Below, piece by piece: positions 28,751 to 41,556 of a DNA stretch of 64,000 bases. Each line of letters begins with the position of its first letter. Positions within the stretch are counted from its first letter, which is position 1. Position numbers and translations under genes: made by a program. A model generated the notes under the pieces. It searched no databases. It was not told the DNA's origin and saw only the letters and a program-made list of their open reading frames with translations. The DNA is from Telmatactis stephensoni (lineage: Eukaryota > Cnidaria > Anthozoa > Actiniaria > Isophelliidae): contig JALIZF010001795.1 in assembly GCA_029948255.1 (NCBI GenBank), positions 434,001 through 498,000 of the forward strand, given 5' to 3'.

Positions 28751-29039
28751 CAATTAAAAAACGGCTGTAAAGTTGAAAAAAATATTTCCTTTCTCGGATA
28801 ATACTAAACTCAATGGAAATAAAAAAGACCTAAAACTTGAACCCCGCACTACTGCCGAATCCTCCACTGAAATGTTTTTAGCAAAGCAGCACACGAGGTC
28901 CTCAATAAATGAAATGCTATGATTGGTTAAAATTATCGCGTGACGAAGAACGATATTAAAAGAAATATGATTGGAGGACAAAACAATAGTCGAACTTGGC
29001 GCGAATTGTCGGTTTCGCGGGAAACGAACAACAACTGCA
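28751..29039. promoter_or_regulatory. possible shared promoter of two divergent small genes
   Basis: Lies between the apparent 5' ends of the minus-strand unit (first donor near 28695) and the plus-strand unit (first donor 29189). Inferred from layout only; no core promoter motif is clear. Confidence 0.25.
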
Positions 29040-31921
29040 AGCAATCGACACGGTCATGGATTTTCTTTATAAAATGAAAGATATCAAGATCTCAGTTTCG
29101 TCAAAACGATCTTCACATAACATAGCCATACTGTTCTTTCGAAGTCCATCATTGCCTTAATTTTCAGTGAGCTAAAAAGTCTAAAAAGGTAAGCACTTTT
29201 GAAATCACCCAGATGTGGAATAATGAATCTCGAACGTGTTTGAATTTTCCTCTCGTTCCCTCATAAGATATTTATCTATCAAACATTTTCCTTCCTTTTT
29301 CACACATACAGCCTCATCCAAACAAACTATAATGAGGGTCAAATCTGAAAGGTTTGGTGATCTGTCAGCTCATCATGCCATGATCGATTGCAATCCGCAT
29401 GAGCTACTACAAGCCGAAAAGAAAATGATGCTGTTGAAAGGTATTGAAAAGCAGACGACAGTTTTCTTGTTTTGTTATTGTATTAATCTTATTGTAAGTA
29501 TTGCTGGCACTTTATTTTTCAATATATTTTCATTGCATGATCACTAAATGAATCAAGGTGAGTACTCAGTTTTTAAAAGTCGCATGCTCCTATACTTTTT
29601 AAGGGTCAAATTAAATAATAAAATTCCCAAAATAGACATATTATTTTAAGATTCTTCTAGTGCTTTTTTGAATTAGTGTCTTTTTGAAAAAACAATTGTT
29701 GCTACCCCCACCAGGATAAAACTTTTGAAATTTTCAATGATTGAGTATCCCCTTCCTCTTATTTATAGAAGCCCCCCCCCCCCCCCCTTTCCCTCCCCCT
29801 TGGATAAAAGCACAGATTCTGAACAATACCATCTTTATACTGATAGGATTTTCTGCTACTTAATGAATAATGACTTTTCAGACCTGCAAGGCTATAATAA
29901 GGCTATGATAATCTGACCTGTGTGGGTTAATTCATATCATATTTTAAACCATATTTACAATGCTTGAAACCAGAGTTTGAAATTAAATAGCTCCATCACA
30001 TCATTTTCTGCAGGACTAAATAGATCAAGCAAGAAATTGGAAAAAGAATATAACATGTACAAGAATTTACAAGATCCCAAGGTATATGATAAAATATAAT
30101 CTTTTCTCAGCAGCATACTAATATTATGTAACCACAGAGGTAATCTTCATCTGCTTGCACACACACATGCCTAACACCTCTACATTAATTATTTTTCATA
30201 TCACACTGATCAACTCATGTTAAGTTTTGATGAGGGAGGAAAAACTGGAGAAGAAAAATAAACCAATCAATATGTAAGTGTGGGATGGTCAGTGCATGCT
30301 CTCAGGGCTTGGCCAACTCAATACCACTCAACCATGCCAATCAAATATATTTCATATTTTTAAACACTAAAAATTTACATCAAAAAGTCTGAGCAATTAA
30401 TTTTATTTTATTGCCACCATTTTGAGAGCCATTTAAAAACCAATTACAATTAATAAAACATAGATCAAATGTCTTGAATACTGATCAGTTTACAGAAATC
30501 TACTATTATTTTGGCTTTAATGCATTTTTGCTATGTGGCCTTTAATCATTACCTGATTGAATTAAGTGTAATATGTCAATAAATATGAACCTCCATTGTA
30601 ACTTAAGGTAAATGTAACTGGTACTGAGTTTTTACTTGTACTGCACTTATTCAATCATGGAGGCTGGGATGTTTTTCTTGGATATAAATGCCTGCATGAC
30701 ACCCTTTCTTAGTGTGAATTTTAATATTTTCAATATTTTTGATTGGGGATTTGCAATCCCTCACAATGTAAAAATTGTGCATATTTGCAGATTTTATACT
30801 ATTTATTTGCCTTTTTTGTGGTGGATATAATTTACAGATTCTGGCAGTCCCCAATGCACCCCTCTACCTTACAGAATTTAATTGCAAGCCTGAACAATAT
30901 TTTGTGTAGTGCAGCAGTGATTTTTTTTTCTGTGAAGACTCACTTTTAACATTCATTGAAATATCACTAAGCAACGCCAACCCTCTACCTATTCAGTTGT
31001 GAATATAATATTTGTTTCTAATAAAAAGTGTTAAAAAATCACTAGTCTAAGCAATTAATGTCATATTTTCAGTGAGTTTCAATGGCTTAAGACCTTTTCG
31101 TTTGGGTTCCCTGTTTGTAAACGTCACGTGACCCCCACCTTTGAAAAATCCTGGATCCGTGCTTGTCATGAGCTAGTTAAGAGGAACCTTTGTGAAATGG
31201 CTAATATTCATAAATAAACTTAAGATATTTAAAATTAAATCCCCAAATACTGTGCCATGCCTCTCTTTTTTGATTAAAAAAAAAAAAACAGACTCATTTT
31301 GTGACCCTGTAATCATAAATACAAAAGAATGTCAATATTGAGTAAAGATAGTTATAAATAGATGATTCAGTTTGTACCTATTGGAAATTTTAAAAGCTTG
31401 TGGCATTTAAATTATAAGTTGCATCAATGGTTGGCCAAGCAGTGAGAGCAGAGCTGGCCTTTGATTGATTGACTGGCTGGCTGACTGACTGACTGACTGG
31501 CTGATTGACTGACTGACTGACTGATTGATTGATTGATTGATTGATTGATTAAGTAACTCACTCACTGGGTTCATTGATCAGTAATTAACTGATTGACTGA
31601 TTGGTTGATTGATTGATTGATTGATTGAGTAACTCACTGTCTGACTGATTGATTGATTGAGTTATTGATTGGTTGATTGATTGACTGATTGAGTAATTAA
31701 CTGATTGACTTATTGATTGATTGACTGATTGATTGACTGACTGATTGATCAATTGACTGACTGACTGATTGATTGATTGATTGATTGTGTAACTCACTGT
31801 CTGACTGATTGATTGATTGATTGAGTTATTGATTGGTTGATTGATTGACTGATTGAGTAATTAACTGATTGACTTATTGATTGATTGACTGATTGATTGA
31901 CTGACTGATTGATCAATTGAC

Positions 31922-31994
<73 letters not shown>

Positions 31995-32498
31995 CAAAAT
32001 CTCAATCCTTCATATCATTCAATTTTAGATAGGACCCTAACAAATGAACACTAATGTGGGGTGGAGTGTTTTAATTTGACTGTACTTACAGCTCAAGTGC
32101 TCAACTATATATGTCAACAGTTATTTAACCATTAATTGGTTAGCTTAGTTATTAATATATTATTTTATTGTATCAACTATACATGACAGTGTGTTTCATT
32201 TCATTTTCTGGATTTTCTAGAATATGATCAATTCCAATTTCAACCTTCTCCAGTGATTAATTATAAGATTGAATATTATAATAAGATTTCCAGCTTAAAG
32301 GGAACTGTGATCCTCATCCAAAACTTTAGAATTTCTAAAAAAAATTATTAATACACATCCTCAAAGCTAATTTCATGTTTGCATTCATTATTAATTAAGC
32401 CAATGATTGCTCCAATAATTGATCATGATATATCATTTCATTAATCTATAAATTTGTTGCTAATTAATGCATTAATCTTTTTTTTTCAGAACATTTAA
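29040..32498 (+). CDS. candidate 61-residue spliced protein, unidentified
   Basis: A 5' UTR exon ends at AAAAAG|GTAAGC (29188). Exon 2 is 29312-29440 with ATG at 29332; exon 3 is 30014-30081 (acceptor TTTCTGCAG, donor CCCAAG|GTATAT); the last exon starts at 32490 after a strong polypyrimidine acceptor and stops at 32496-32498. Phases are consistent (1, then 0). The protein starts MRVKSERFGDLSAHHAMIDC, continues NPHELLQAEKKMMLLKG and ends LQDPKNI. It is basic and rich in Lys/Glu/Leu, probably helical. No family recognised. Further exons could hide in the 2.4-kb last intron, which carries a TTGA microsatellite. Supported by splice signals and phase only. Confidence 0.45.
31456..31994. repeat. 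TTGA/CTGA microsatellite
   Basis: Tetranucleotide array of TTGA, CTGA and TTGG units. A ~170-base block including GAGTTATTGATTGGTTG occurs twice (from about 31620 and about 31790). The NQSI-type minus-strand frames come from the repeat. Confidence 0.95.
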
Positions 32499-33630
32499 TA
32501 TCTGTAAATGTCCTTCAAAGAGTTTCACTGCCATTTTGTCACAGTTTGACAAAGCTGTCTATTTTTGAATTGAAATTTTATCACCAGCATTGTCAGGAAT
32601 GTCAAAGTGTCTAACCTCCTGTCTGATCGTGATTGCAACTGTTTTGTTCTTGATTAACAGTCCCAGCCTACTTTTTCTTGCAGATTTAGTAAAGATGATT
32701 TCTAAAAACATCAGCTAAAACAGCAGGAAAAAAGAGAAAAATATTATGGCTACTCACTAGCTTGAAAATTGAATCAAGCAATATTAATTCTTTGACTTCA
32801 AGGTTGCACTGGGTAGATGAATGCCAGCTGTAATGCTTGTTTGGGGAGGGGGGAGGGTGTGGAGGGTGGTGATGGTAGTGATTGTATATGGTGGTGATGG
32901 TGTGTGTATGTGTGTTGGGGGGGGTTGGGGGGGGGGGTTGGATGGGTGTCTATGGTATACCTTAGCTTGCATTGCAGTATAGCGAATTGATCATGGTTCA
33001 ATCATGGTATACAAATAATGCATGAATGCATGAAAAACATTTTGGCAGAAGGAATCCTTTGGCCATGTTTGATGTGTCATTAATTATATGTATAGTTAAA
33101 TTTCATCCCAGAGGGTGGGAACTCCCATATATTTGCTATACAGGTATGTGCTGCCAAACAGGGTATGGTTTTTAGAGATTTAATTTACTCTGGAACATGG
33201 TATATAATTAACATAGCTCTTTCTCTTTGGAACTGCATATCTTTTTTTTACAAAGTTGTGTCTGGATGTTGCAATATTGTTGTCCTAGCTGTAATTAAGG
33301 TACCAAAAGAAATCAGTTGGAAAATCAGATGGACTCTGAATGCTTCATAAAACTGATAACATAAAGGATTACATGTCAAAGTTATAAACACTTCACTGGG
33401 ATGGGGTACAATCTTTGTGGTATAATAACTGGAACAGAGTAGCGTTTTATGCTTTTTTACCCTGGAACAGGATCAGGGTTCGAAGGGCTCAGCAGTAGGC
33501 CCCCACCCTGCAAAACTGGAAGGAGTACCCCCAGGACTTCGATTTGCCTTAATTCATTTTTTATCACTTCATATCACTGATACAACTGATCAGTGTCACC
33601 TATTAGGCATAGGAAAGAATTTTTATTTGT
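32499..33630. other. no gene; G-rich tract
   Basis: 32843-32945 is strongly G-rich (runs of 4 to 11 G with GGTTGG spacers) and could form a G-quadruplex. Otherwise non-coding. Confidence 0.4.
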
Positions 33631-34040
33631 TTAGGTCTGGGGTAGGGTACGTATCCTTTCTTGACATTTTGTCTGGGATAGGGTATGGTTTTTGTCTGGG
33701 ATAGGGTTACATGCAATTTGGTCGTTTTAGTCTGGGATAGGGGTAGGTTTTGGTCAGTTTTAGTCTGGAATAAGCTACACTTTCTGTCAACACAGAAACA
33801 ATGCAAATTCCATTCAAAAGTTAGTAAATATTGATTTCAATCATAGAATAATGGAGAATGGGATAGGGTATACATGTTGGAGTTTAGTCTGGGATAGGGT
33901 GTACAATTCTTAGGTTTAGTCTGGGGGTATAGGGTATGAAAAATCAACATTTTAGGTCTGGGATAGGGTCAGGGTTTTGAAGTCCTGGTGGCACACCCTT
34001 ACCCAAGTTGGGGTGGTAGTACCCCCCCCCCCCCCCCGCC
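33630..34040. repeat. irregular GTCTGGGATAGGG repeat and C17 tract
   Basis: The words GTCTGGGATAGGGT recur about seven times at irregular spacing, ending at a homopolymer C run (34021-34037). Confidence 0.6.
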
Positions 34041-36365
34041 CCTCCCCGGGTATGAAGAACCCTAGCTTAAGCCCTAGCCCTATAGCTAGCTAGTGTGATC
34101 ATGCTATAATGAAGGCTTACTTTATATGCTACTATCTGAATTTTTCCTCATAAAAGGTGTCTGAGGGCTATTTCAGGATATATATCCACAAAATGATTGT
34201 GACACCAAATTAAAACGTTTAAAATTTAGCACTTTAGAAGTCGTGCAAAAACTCATCAATGCTAATTAAGTTTTGATTGCCTAACCTGGCCACTTTGTTT
34301 CCATCATATTGGGATGTCATCGTTACATTTACAGTCATGTGGTACTCTGTGCGAACGACTGACCGGTACGTACATGATCTAGCTAGTAACACCTGACATA
34401 TGACAACAAGTCACCTTTTATTTATATGACCTTTATATATATATAAAGACATAATAGTAGGATTCTTATGAGAATTTTTAGAATTTTTTAAAATAGTTAC
34501 TGGATGCATGCAGGAGGAGGAGGAGGATTCTTATTATAATCATCATCATGATCATTAATTATCATTATTATTTATAGATTGTCAAAGTTCAGCTCAGATT
34601 ATATTGTTTTTTATTCATTTTTTTCATTAATTGGTTTAGAAGCATGCAGGCATTTCATATCAAAATGCCATAGATAAAAGAATTCGAACAAAGCTGCCGA
34701 AACTTGACAATAGCTATCATATATTAATATGGTGTACCGTCGTACCGTTCGGGCCTTGTGTCGTCATTCAATCGTACCAGCAGACCGATGTTACAGCAGC
34801 ATCCACACATTACTAATCTGAGGATTCAGTTCGTGTCTTGCTTGAGTACCTTCGCGTTCTGTTCGAGTACTTTTGTTGACGCAACCATGTGCACCAGAAC
34901 ACCAACGTACGATTAGAGTGTATATATAAAGTACTTTATATACTGGCTCGGTACATCAATCATGATCAGTCGAGGCTAAATGTTATATACAAAAGCAATT
35001 TAACTGAAGATTTTCTCGAAATCGACTAACGCATTTCTCTGTTATTTCACAGTAAAAAGAAGTTTGCATTGGTACGGCATCTGGTCACAACAAGTGGTCA
35101 ACAAGTCACCTTAGACAGGATTCTTCTGAGGATTCTTTAAGCTGTTATCGTCGTCGTCGTCGTCATCATATATCATCATGAGCATCATCACCATTACCAT
35201 TATTATTAAATCGAAATTTTAGGTCTGGGATAGGGTCAGGGTTTTGAGGTCCTGGTGGCACACCCTTACCCAAGTTGGGGTGGTAGTACCCCCCCCCTCC
35301 CCTCCCGGGGTATGAAGCACCATAGCTAGCCCTAGCCCTAGCTAGTGTGATCATGCTAAATGAAGGCTTAACTTTATATGGTATTATCTGAATTTTTCCT
35401 CATAAAAGGTACCTGAGGGCTCTTTCAGGATCCACAAAATGATTGTGACACCATAAACCTAAAATTAAAACGTTTAAAATTTAGCACTTTGGAAGTCGTG
35501 CAAAAACTCATCAATGCTAATTAAGTTTTGATTGCCTAACCTGGCCACTTTGTTTCCATCATATTGGGATGTCATCGTTACATTTACAGTCATGTGGTAC
35601 TCTGTGCGCGCGAACGACTGACCGGTACGTACATGATCTAGCTAGTAACACCTGACATATGACAACAAGTCACCTTTTATTTATATGACCTTTATATATA
35701 TATAAAGACATAATAGTAGGATTATCATTATTATTAATAGATTGTCAAAATTCAGCTCAGACTATATAATTTCTTATTCAGTTTTTTCATTAATTGGTTT
35801 AGAAGCCTGCAGGCATTTCATATCAAAATGCCATGGATAAAAGAATTTGAACAAAGCTGCCGAAACTTGACAATAGCTATCATATATTAATATGGTGTAC
35901 CGTCGTACCGTTCGGGCCTTGTGTCGTCATTCAATCGTACCAGCAGACCGATGTTACAGCAGCATCCACACATTACTAATCTGAGGATTCAGTTCGTGTC
36001 TTGCTTGAGTACCTTCGCGTTCTGTTCGAGTACTTTTGTTGATGCAACCATGTGCACCAGAACACCAACGTACGATTAGAGTGTATATATAAAGTACTTT
36101 ATATACTGGCTCGGTACATCAATCATGATCAGTCGAGGCTAAATGTTATATACAAAAGCAATTTAACTGAAGATTTTCTCGAAATCGACTAACGCATTTC
36201 TCTGTTATTTCACAGTAAAAAGAAGTTTGCATTGGTACGGCATCTGGTCACAACAAGTGGTCAACAAGTCACCTTAGACAGGATTCTTCTGAGGATTCTT
36301 TAAGCTGTTATCGTCGTCGTCGTCGTCATCATTACTATCATCATGAGCATCATCACCATTACCAT
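33954..36365. repeat. ~1.2-kb tandem duplication
   Basis: Copy 1 (33954 to about 35190) and copy 2 (35221-36365) match closely from GGTCTGGGATAGGGTCAGG through GCTGTTATCGTCGTCG, with a few substitutions and small indels (offset 1267 at the left edge, 1163 in the middle). Both carry the same CpG-containing block CGTACCGTTCGGGCC. No coding frame is shared. Confidence 0.9.
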
Positions 36366-37838
36366 TATCATTTCTTAGTCAGCTTTTTCATGAATTGGTT
36401 TAGAGGCCAGGTATTACATATCAAAATGCGAGCAAAGTGTCATGGATAAAAGAATTCGAACAAAGCTGGTCATAATCAGTAAAGGTTAAATGTTGCATTT
36501 ACAGCGCGCGCGGCGGGGTATGATATAAAGGCAATTTAACTTCAGATTTTCTCAAAACAAATTATTCATTATTTCGACCACAACCATTAAAAGCTGTTGA
36601 CAAAATTTAAAGAAATTGTTTAGGCGACCGGTCTGAGAAGTCAGTTGATACACTTGCATGAATAAGAGGGATATATCGGATAAACCCAAGTGACACAAAA
36701 ACTAAAAGAAATGTATTTTCAATAACTCTAGGTTGTCTGTTGTCACAAAGATACGTTGGGTGTTAATTCGAATATCCGCGCATACCGGACGGCCGATATA
36801 TGTCGTTCTGATTCACTGTAATCACGTTATATTTTTGTAGGGTTATGAGGATTGCTCACCCAGTTTGCCTGCATTTTTTATTGGTACCTGTATTAGCTAC
36901 GTATATACGCTACTACGGCCAGCTAGATTACGTTTAAAAGTGCATTCATGTTTATATATATATGCAGAATCCAGGCTGGTTTTACGCGACATGTTATGAT
37001 CAACACATTTAGTCCCAAGGCTTTTATATTTTTTTGCATCAATTTGCTCCCCACTTGTTAACGCGCAATGGACGACCTTCAAAAATGGCGGCCTAGTACG
37101 AAACCAAAAAGGCATTGATACCAGAAAATAAGCAAGACGATACTTCTGTTGCTATCAAAGACGATGTGTTCCTCTTCCTTTTAGAATATCTATGTTCTAT
37201 GTATATTATAGGATATACTTAGACTCATTTGATGCCATGATAATTTTGGAGGCCTTTCTTGCCTCGTTCTCGTGAACAATGAGCCCGCCATTTTTGAAAG
37301 TCGTCTATGACGCAGAAAATGTTTTCAGGAGTATTATTCCGTGATTTTAAGGCCTTTGATACACATAGCCTGAAGGTATTCAAGTGTTAAAGAAATGTGA
37401 TGGTAAAATTCCTCTGGCCACGCTCGATTGTGCGAAATTGATGATACTGGTGAATGTAGAAGGTCGAAAAGCAGGGTTTTTTTTTGTTATTTCGTTGGCT
37501 GATATACAGTCATTTTAGAACTGAAACGTCGCTGACGTGGTTTCAAGCCTTACGCGACTCGACTGAAAGGAATGATAATAATATAATATTTGCTCTGAAT
37601 TATTGCATCGCCGAGGATTGAGGGCTTAAGCCGTCCACATTCGCGACCATTGAGATCCAGTTTATAGGTTGATCTGCGAGGTTGTGTGGTAGCAATTCTT
37701 TTGACCATATATACACACACGTTTTTGAACCGCTTTATCTTATCTTGTGGGTGTCGGGAGGAGGGGTAGTAAAGTTGATGTGAAATTTTATCCATTTTGT
37801 CACAGCTAGTTACGCCTCGTGCTCCTAAGCTTTTTGTC
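36366..37838. other. no gene supported
   Basis: Non-coding as far as can be read. Confidence 0.35.
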
Positions 37839-38028
37839 TCTTGCTTTTCATTTTCCATCGTGCTGGTTTCACAGTACAGAGACGGATGCGCATTTTGTTG
37901 CTTAAATAGAAAACCGTGAATAGTGGAATCACCTCTTGCTCTTCATTTTCCATCGTGCTGGTTTCACAGTACAGAGACGGATGCGCATTTTGTTGCTTAA
38001 ATAGAAAACCGTGAATAGTGGAATCACC
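37839..38028. repeat. two tandem copies of a 95-bp unit
   Basis: CATTTTCCATCGTGCTGG recurs exactly 95 bases apart and the units are nearly identical. A third, diverged partial copy may follow to about 38110. Confidence 0.9.
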
Positions 38029-38559
38029 TTTAGGCTGAGAACCATTTTGAAATAGGTGTATATCACTTCTCAGAAACATGGGCGCGCATTTTATATTCCT
38101 TAAATGAAAAGCGTACAATGTTGAGTAGTTTTCATAAAGTCCTTGATGGTTTGCTTATCAATCATGATTTATATAAAATACCAACTGAGAAACATAAAGT
38201 GCACGCGTAAATTTAAATTTAAAGATTAAATTTAAAGATATTGAAAGGTCTTTTCGGAATGGGCGTGACCCTGACTGGATTAACAGGAAGTGATATCACA
38301 GGAAAAAAAATCAAAAGAACACTAAAAATAGTACACAATGGACTCCTTTTTGTTTTTCATACACTAACTGAAATAATCAGGACATGCTGCAGTTCTTGCT
38401 TTCGATTTTAACGCACTAAAAGATACCAAATCGTGGACTTTTACGTCTGAGACATTCATATCGGGTATGTCCCAAGACGAACAGACCCATGACATTGCTT
38501 TTCTTTACCAGATAAAAATAAATTTCGGAAAAAATAATTTTTTTAACATGATAAAACTA
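38029..38559. other. no gene supported
   Basis: AT-rich filler before the 172-bp array. Confidence 0.3.
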
Positions 38560-39405
38560 CTAAATAACATTCCAATTAAGGATGATTTTTTCAAACTAGT
38601 GTTTTACGGTGATTATCGGATAATGGGAAAACTACTGGATAACGTTGATTTTCCTAAACAGATAATTCGGGATAATTACAGGATAATTTTAGTTTTCCTG
38701 CATCGGGAAAACTCGGGAAAATTCCACATTTACCTCTAGTTATCCAATTTAGGATACTTTTGGAAAACTAGCGTTTTACGGTGATTATCGGAGAATGGGA
38801 AAACTACCAGATAACGTTGATTTTCCTAAACGGATAATTCGGGATAATTACAGGATAATTTTAGTTTTCCTGCTTCGGGAAAACTCGGGAAAATTCCACA
38901 TTTACCTCTAGTTTTCCAATTCAGGATAATTTTGGCAAACTAGCGTTTTACGATGATTATCGGTTAATGGGAAAACTACCAGATAACGTTGATTTTCCTA
39001 AACGGATAATTCGGGATAATTACAGGATAATTCTAGTTTTCCTGCTTCGGGAAAACTCAGGAAAATTCCACATTTACCTCTAGTTTTCCAATTCAGGATA
39101 ATTTTGGCAAACTAGCGTTTTACGGTAATTATCGGAGAATGGGAAAACTACCAGATAACGTTGATTTTCCTAAACAGATAACTCGGGATAATTACAGGAT
39201 AATTCTAGTTTTCCTGCATCGGGAAAATTCGGGAAAATGCAAGCTTGATACTTTACAGGATAATGCAGGAAAATCCCAGGAAAATTACAAGATAATTTCC
39301 TGTTTAGGAAAACGCAGGATAATTGAGGAAAATTCCGAATTTTCCGATAGTTTTCTAAATCGGGAAAATCCAGGAAAACGCGAGCGTTTTTGCCGTGACC
39401 CCCTT
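38560..39405 (-). repeat. repeat module with 172-bp tandem units (right of inverted pair)
   Basis: GTTTTACG begins units at 38601, 38773, 38945 and 39117, an exact 172-base period. The right edge, read on the minus strand, is CACGGCAAAAACGCTCGCG then TTTTCC, the same edge as at 27335. Internal words (GGATAATT, GGGAAAAC) are shared between the two modules although the unit lengths differ. Confidence 0.85.
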
Positions 39406-39729
39406 TTATTATACAATTCTCAAAAGAACGCGTGCACGTAATATGTACAAGAACGTTAACGCGAAAAATATGAGACCGTATTACGGTAGTAACATTTGAA
39501 TGGCTTCCCGGTGCAAAGCCGCGCGCTAATCAAAGTCAAAAGTGGCAATAAAAACGATATCATTTGTATTAATTTTTGCAGAATTGTATAATAAATATGT
39601 TATTGGTCGATTTACCAGGGAATAAAGCTGTGGATTTTTACTTGTCACTTGCAGTTTGCAGTTGGAGCAAGGTCAAACAAAATGAGAATGACGTACGTTC
39701 TATTTACATCATTACATTAATTTGTACGT
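39406..39729. other. no gene supported
   Basis: Short non-coding stretch. Confidence 0.3.
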
Positions 39730-40220
39730 GCATGGGGGTTCTGTGGGTGTTCTATAGGGGTTCTGTAGGGGTTCCGTGGGGGTTCTGCGGGGGTTCTGTA
39801 GGATTTCTGTAGGGGTTTTGTGGGGGGTTCTGTAGAGGTTCTGTGGGGGTTCTGTAGGGGTTCTGTAGCGGTTCTGTGGGGGTTCTGTAGGGGTTCTGTT
39901 GGTCTTCTGTGGGTCTTCTGTGGGGTTCTGTAGGGGTTTTGTGGGGGTTCTGTAGGGGTTCTGTAGGGGTTTTGTGGGGGTTCTGTAGGGGTTCTGTAGG
40001 GGTCTGTGGGGGTTCTGTAGGGGTTCTGCAGGGGTTCTGTGGGTGTTCTGTGGGGTTCTGTAGGGGTTCTGTGGGGGTTCTGTAGGGGTTCTGTGGGGCC
40101 GGCTTTGTGGGGTTTCTGTGGGTCGTCTGTGGGGGTTCTGTGGAAGTTCTGTGGAGGTTCTGTAGGGGTTCTGTGGAGGTTCTGTGGGGGCTCTGTAGGG
40201 GTTCTGTGGGGGTTCTGCTA
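39730..40220. repeat. GGGGTTCTGTAG minisatellite
   Basis: About 40 units of 11-12 bases based on GGGGTTCTGTAG, with many one-base variants. The GVLWGF-type open frames are repeat products. Confidence 0.92.
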
Positions 40221-41389
40221 GGCTAGGCTAGGCTACACGAGACGACCCTACACTGAAGGCTGAAAATTACATATGAACGCTAGCTTTCTCTACCTCGGGT
40301 AGCTAGGGTCACCCTACCTACCTGGGGCAGCTTCTATCATGTGAACGTGCCCTAGCTAAGTAAGGAAAGAGGACGAGTAAGGGATCCCTTCTGACAGCCA
40401 CACCGACTATAAGGAAAGTCTTTTTGATTGGCCTGGCTCTACCTCAACTTGTAGTACGAACTCTTCATGTAAAATAGCTCTTGTGTAAAGTCTAATAAAC
40501 GAGCAGGCAGAGCAGCACAGATCCTTACTGAATCCTTTTGTAACCAACGGGTCGGCTGTTCAGTAAGGCTACAGTTGTGAATTGGTTACAGATCTTTTGT
40601 AGCCAGCGTTGCATCTCAAAAAGAGTTTTTCCGCATGTGACGCAGGCCAGTCCGGCTTTTTGGGTGACGCCCCCTTGTCACACCTATATTTTTACTCATA
40701 CGAAAACTCCTCTATATGTACAGTACCACCGCTGAAAGTTTTTCCCGCGATCTCCCTTTATCTCTATAAAAGAATTCACATTTTTAAATTTTTCTAAAAT
40801 TTTAAATTTTTAAAAAAGTTTTTAATGTTCAAAAAACAATTCGCGTTTAACGATCCGATCAGTTAGCTTCGGTTTAGTATATATGATTTGCACACAAATA
40901 ATTCTATTTTTTACTCAAAACAAAGTTATAAACATTCTATTAATATTCAGTTATAATTCCTAAGCACTGTGAGCCGGAAAAATGGTTGTGTGTCAGTTTA
41001 TTTCAGGCTCTGCTCTACTCCAGCTATCACAAGCCAGTGTGGCTGGCCAAGTTATGCTTTTTATCCAAACACAAATCTCGCCGTGTCTCATTTCTCTGTA
41101 ACGATTTCTGGGGAAGGAGAGTAGAAACGAGGGCCCTCTTACCTTTCCCTCGCCATTGACATCATGGGGGCATTCTGCAGGCAAGAGTCTTCCTACCCAT
41201 CCCTTCTTGTCAGTTTATATTACACATCATTCAAGACATGATTATAGATAGGGGGGACGGGGTGCAACATCTTTAGCCTATATCAGTCATGATCAATAAA
41301 ATACTGAATGAGGGCATCCTCAGCTTTACTTTTCTTTCCCATTCCGCCCATCCCCTTTCCCTTTTATCCTGGGTCCTCAAGGTTGTCTG
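40221..41389. other. no gene supported
   Basis: Starts with four GCTAG steps. The rest is non-coding. Confidence 0.35.
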
Positions 41390-41556
41390 TATCATGACTG
41401 GGCGGTATAGAAAGCTGTACCTGATTTACGAACAAAGGATTTGCCCAGTATGTAATATGGGAATAGAATCTGAAAGCACTTTCTTTCCAGGTGTCCACTT
41501 TATGATCACAGAAATGAATTAGCAGAATTAGTTGAAAAAAATGCAGCTGTATTAGA
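41390..41556 (+). pseudogene. LINE 3' (zinc-knuckle tail) remnant
   Basis: Two overlapping frames encode CPVCNMGIESESTFFP and CPLYDHRNELAELVEKNAAV. This is the Cys-rich tail pattern (CxxC, then HFxxxCPLY) found at the C-terminus of many non-LTR retrotransposon proteins. The upstream reverse transcriptase is missing. Confidence 0.45.

Noticed and set aside
28754..29044. 96-codon minus-strand ORF
   Set aside because: No recognisable domain, no splice or promoter support; overlaps the presumed shared promoter.
31585..31997. NQSI-repeat proteins on the minus strand
   Set aside because: Translation of the TTGA microsatellite.
39576..40221. GVLWGF-type ORFs
   Set aside because: Repeat translation of the GGGGTTCTGTAG minisatellite.
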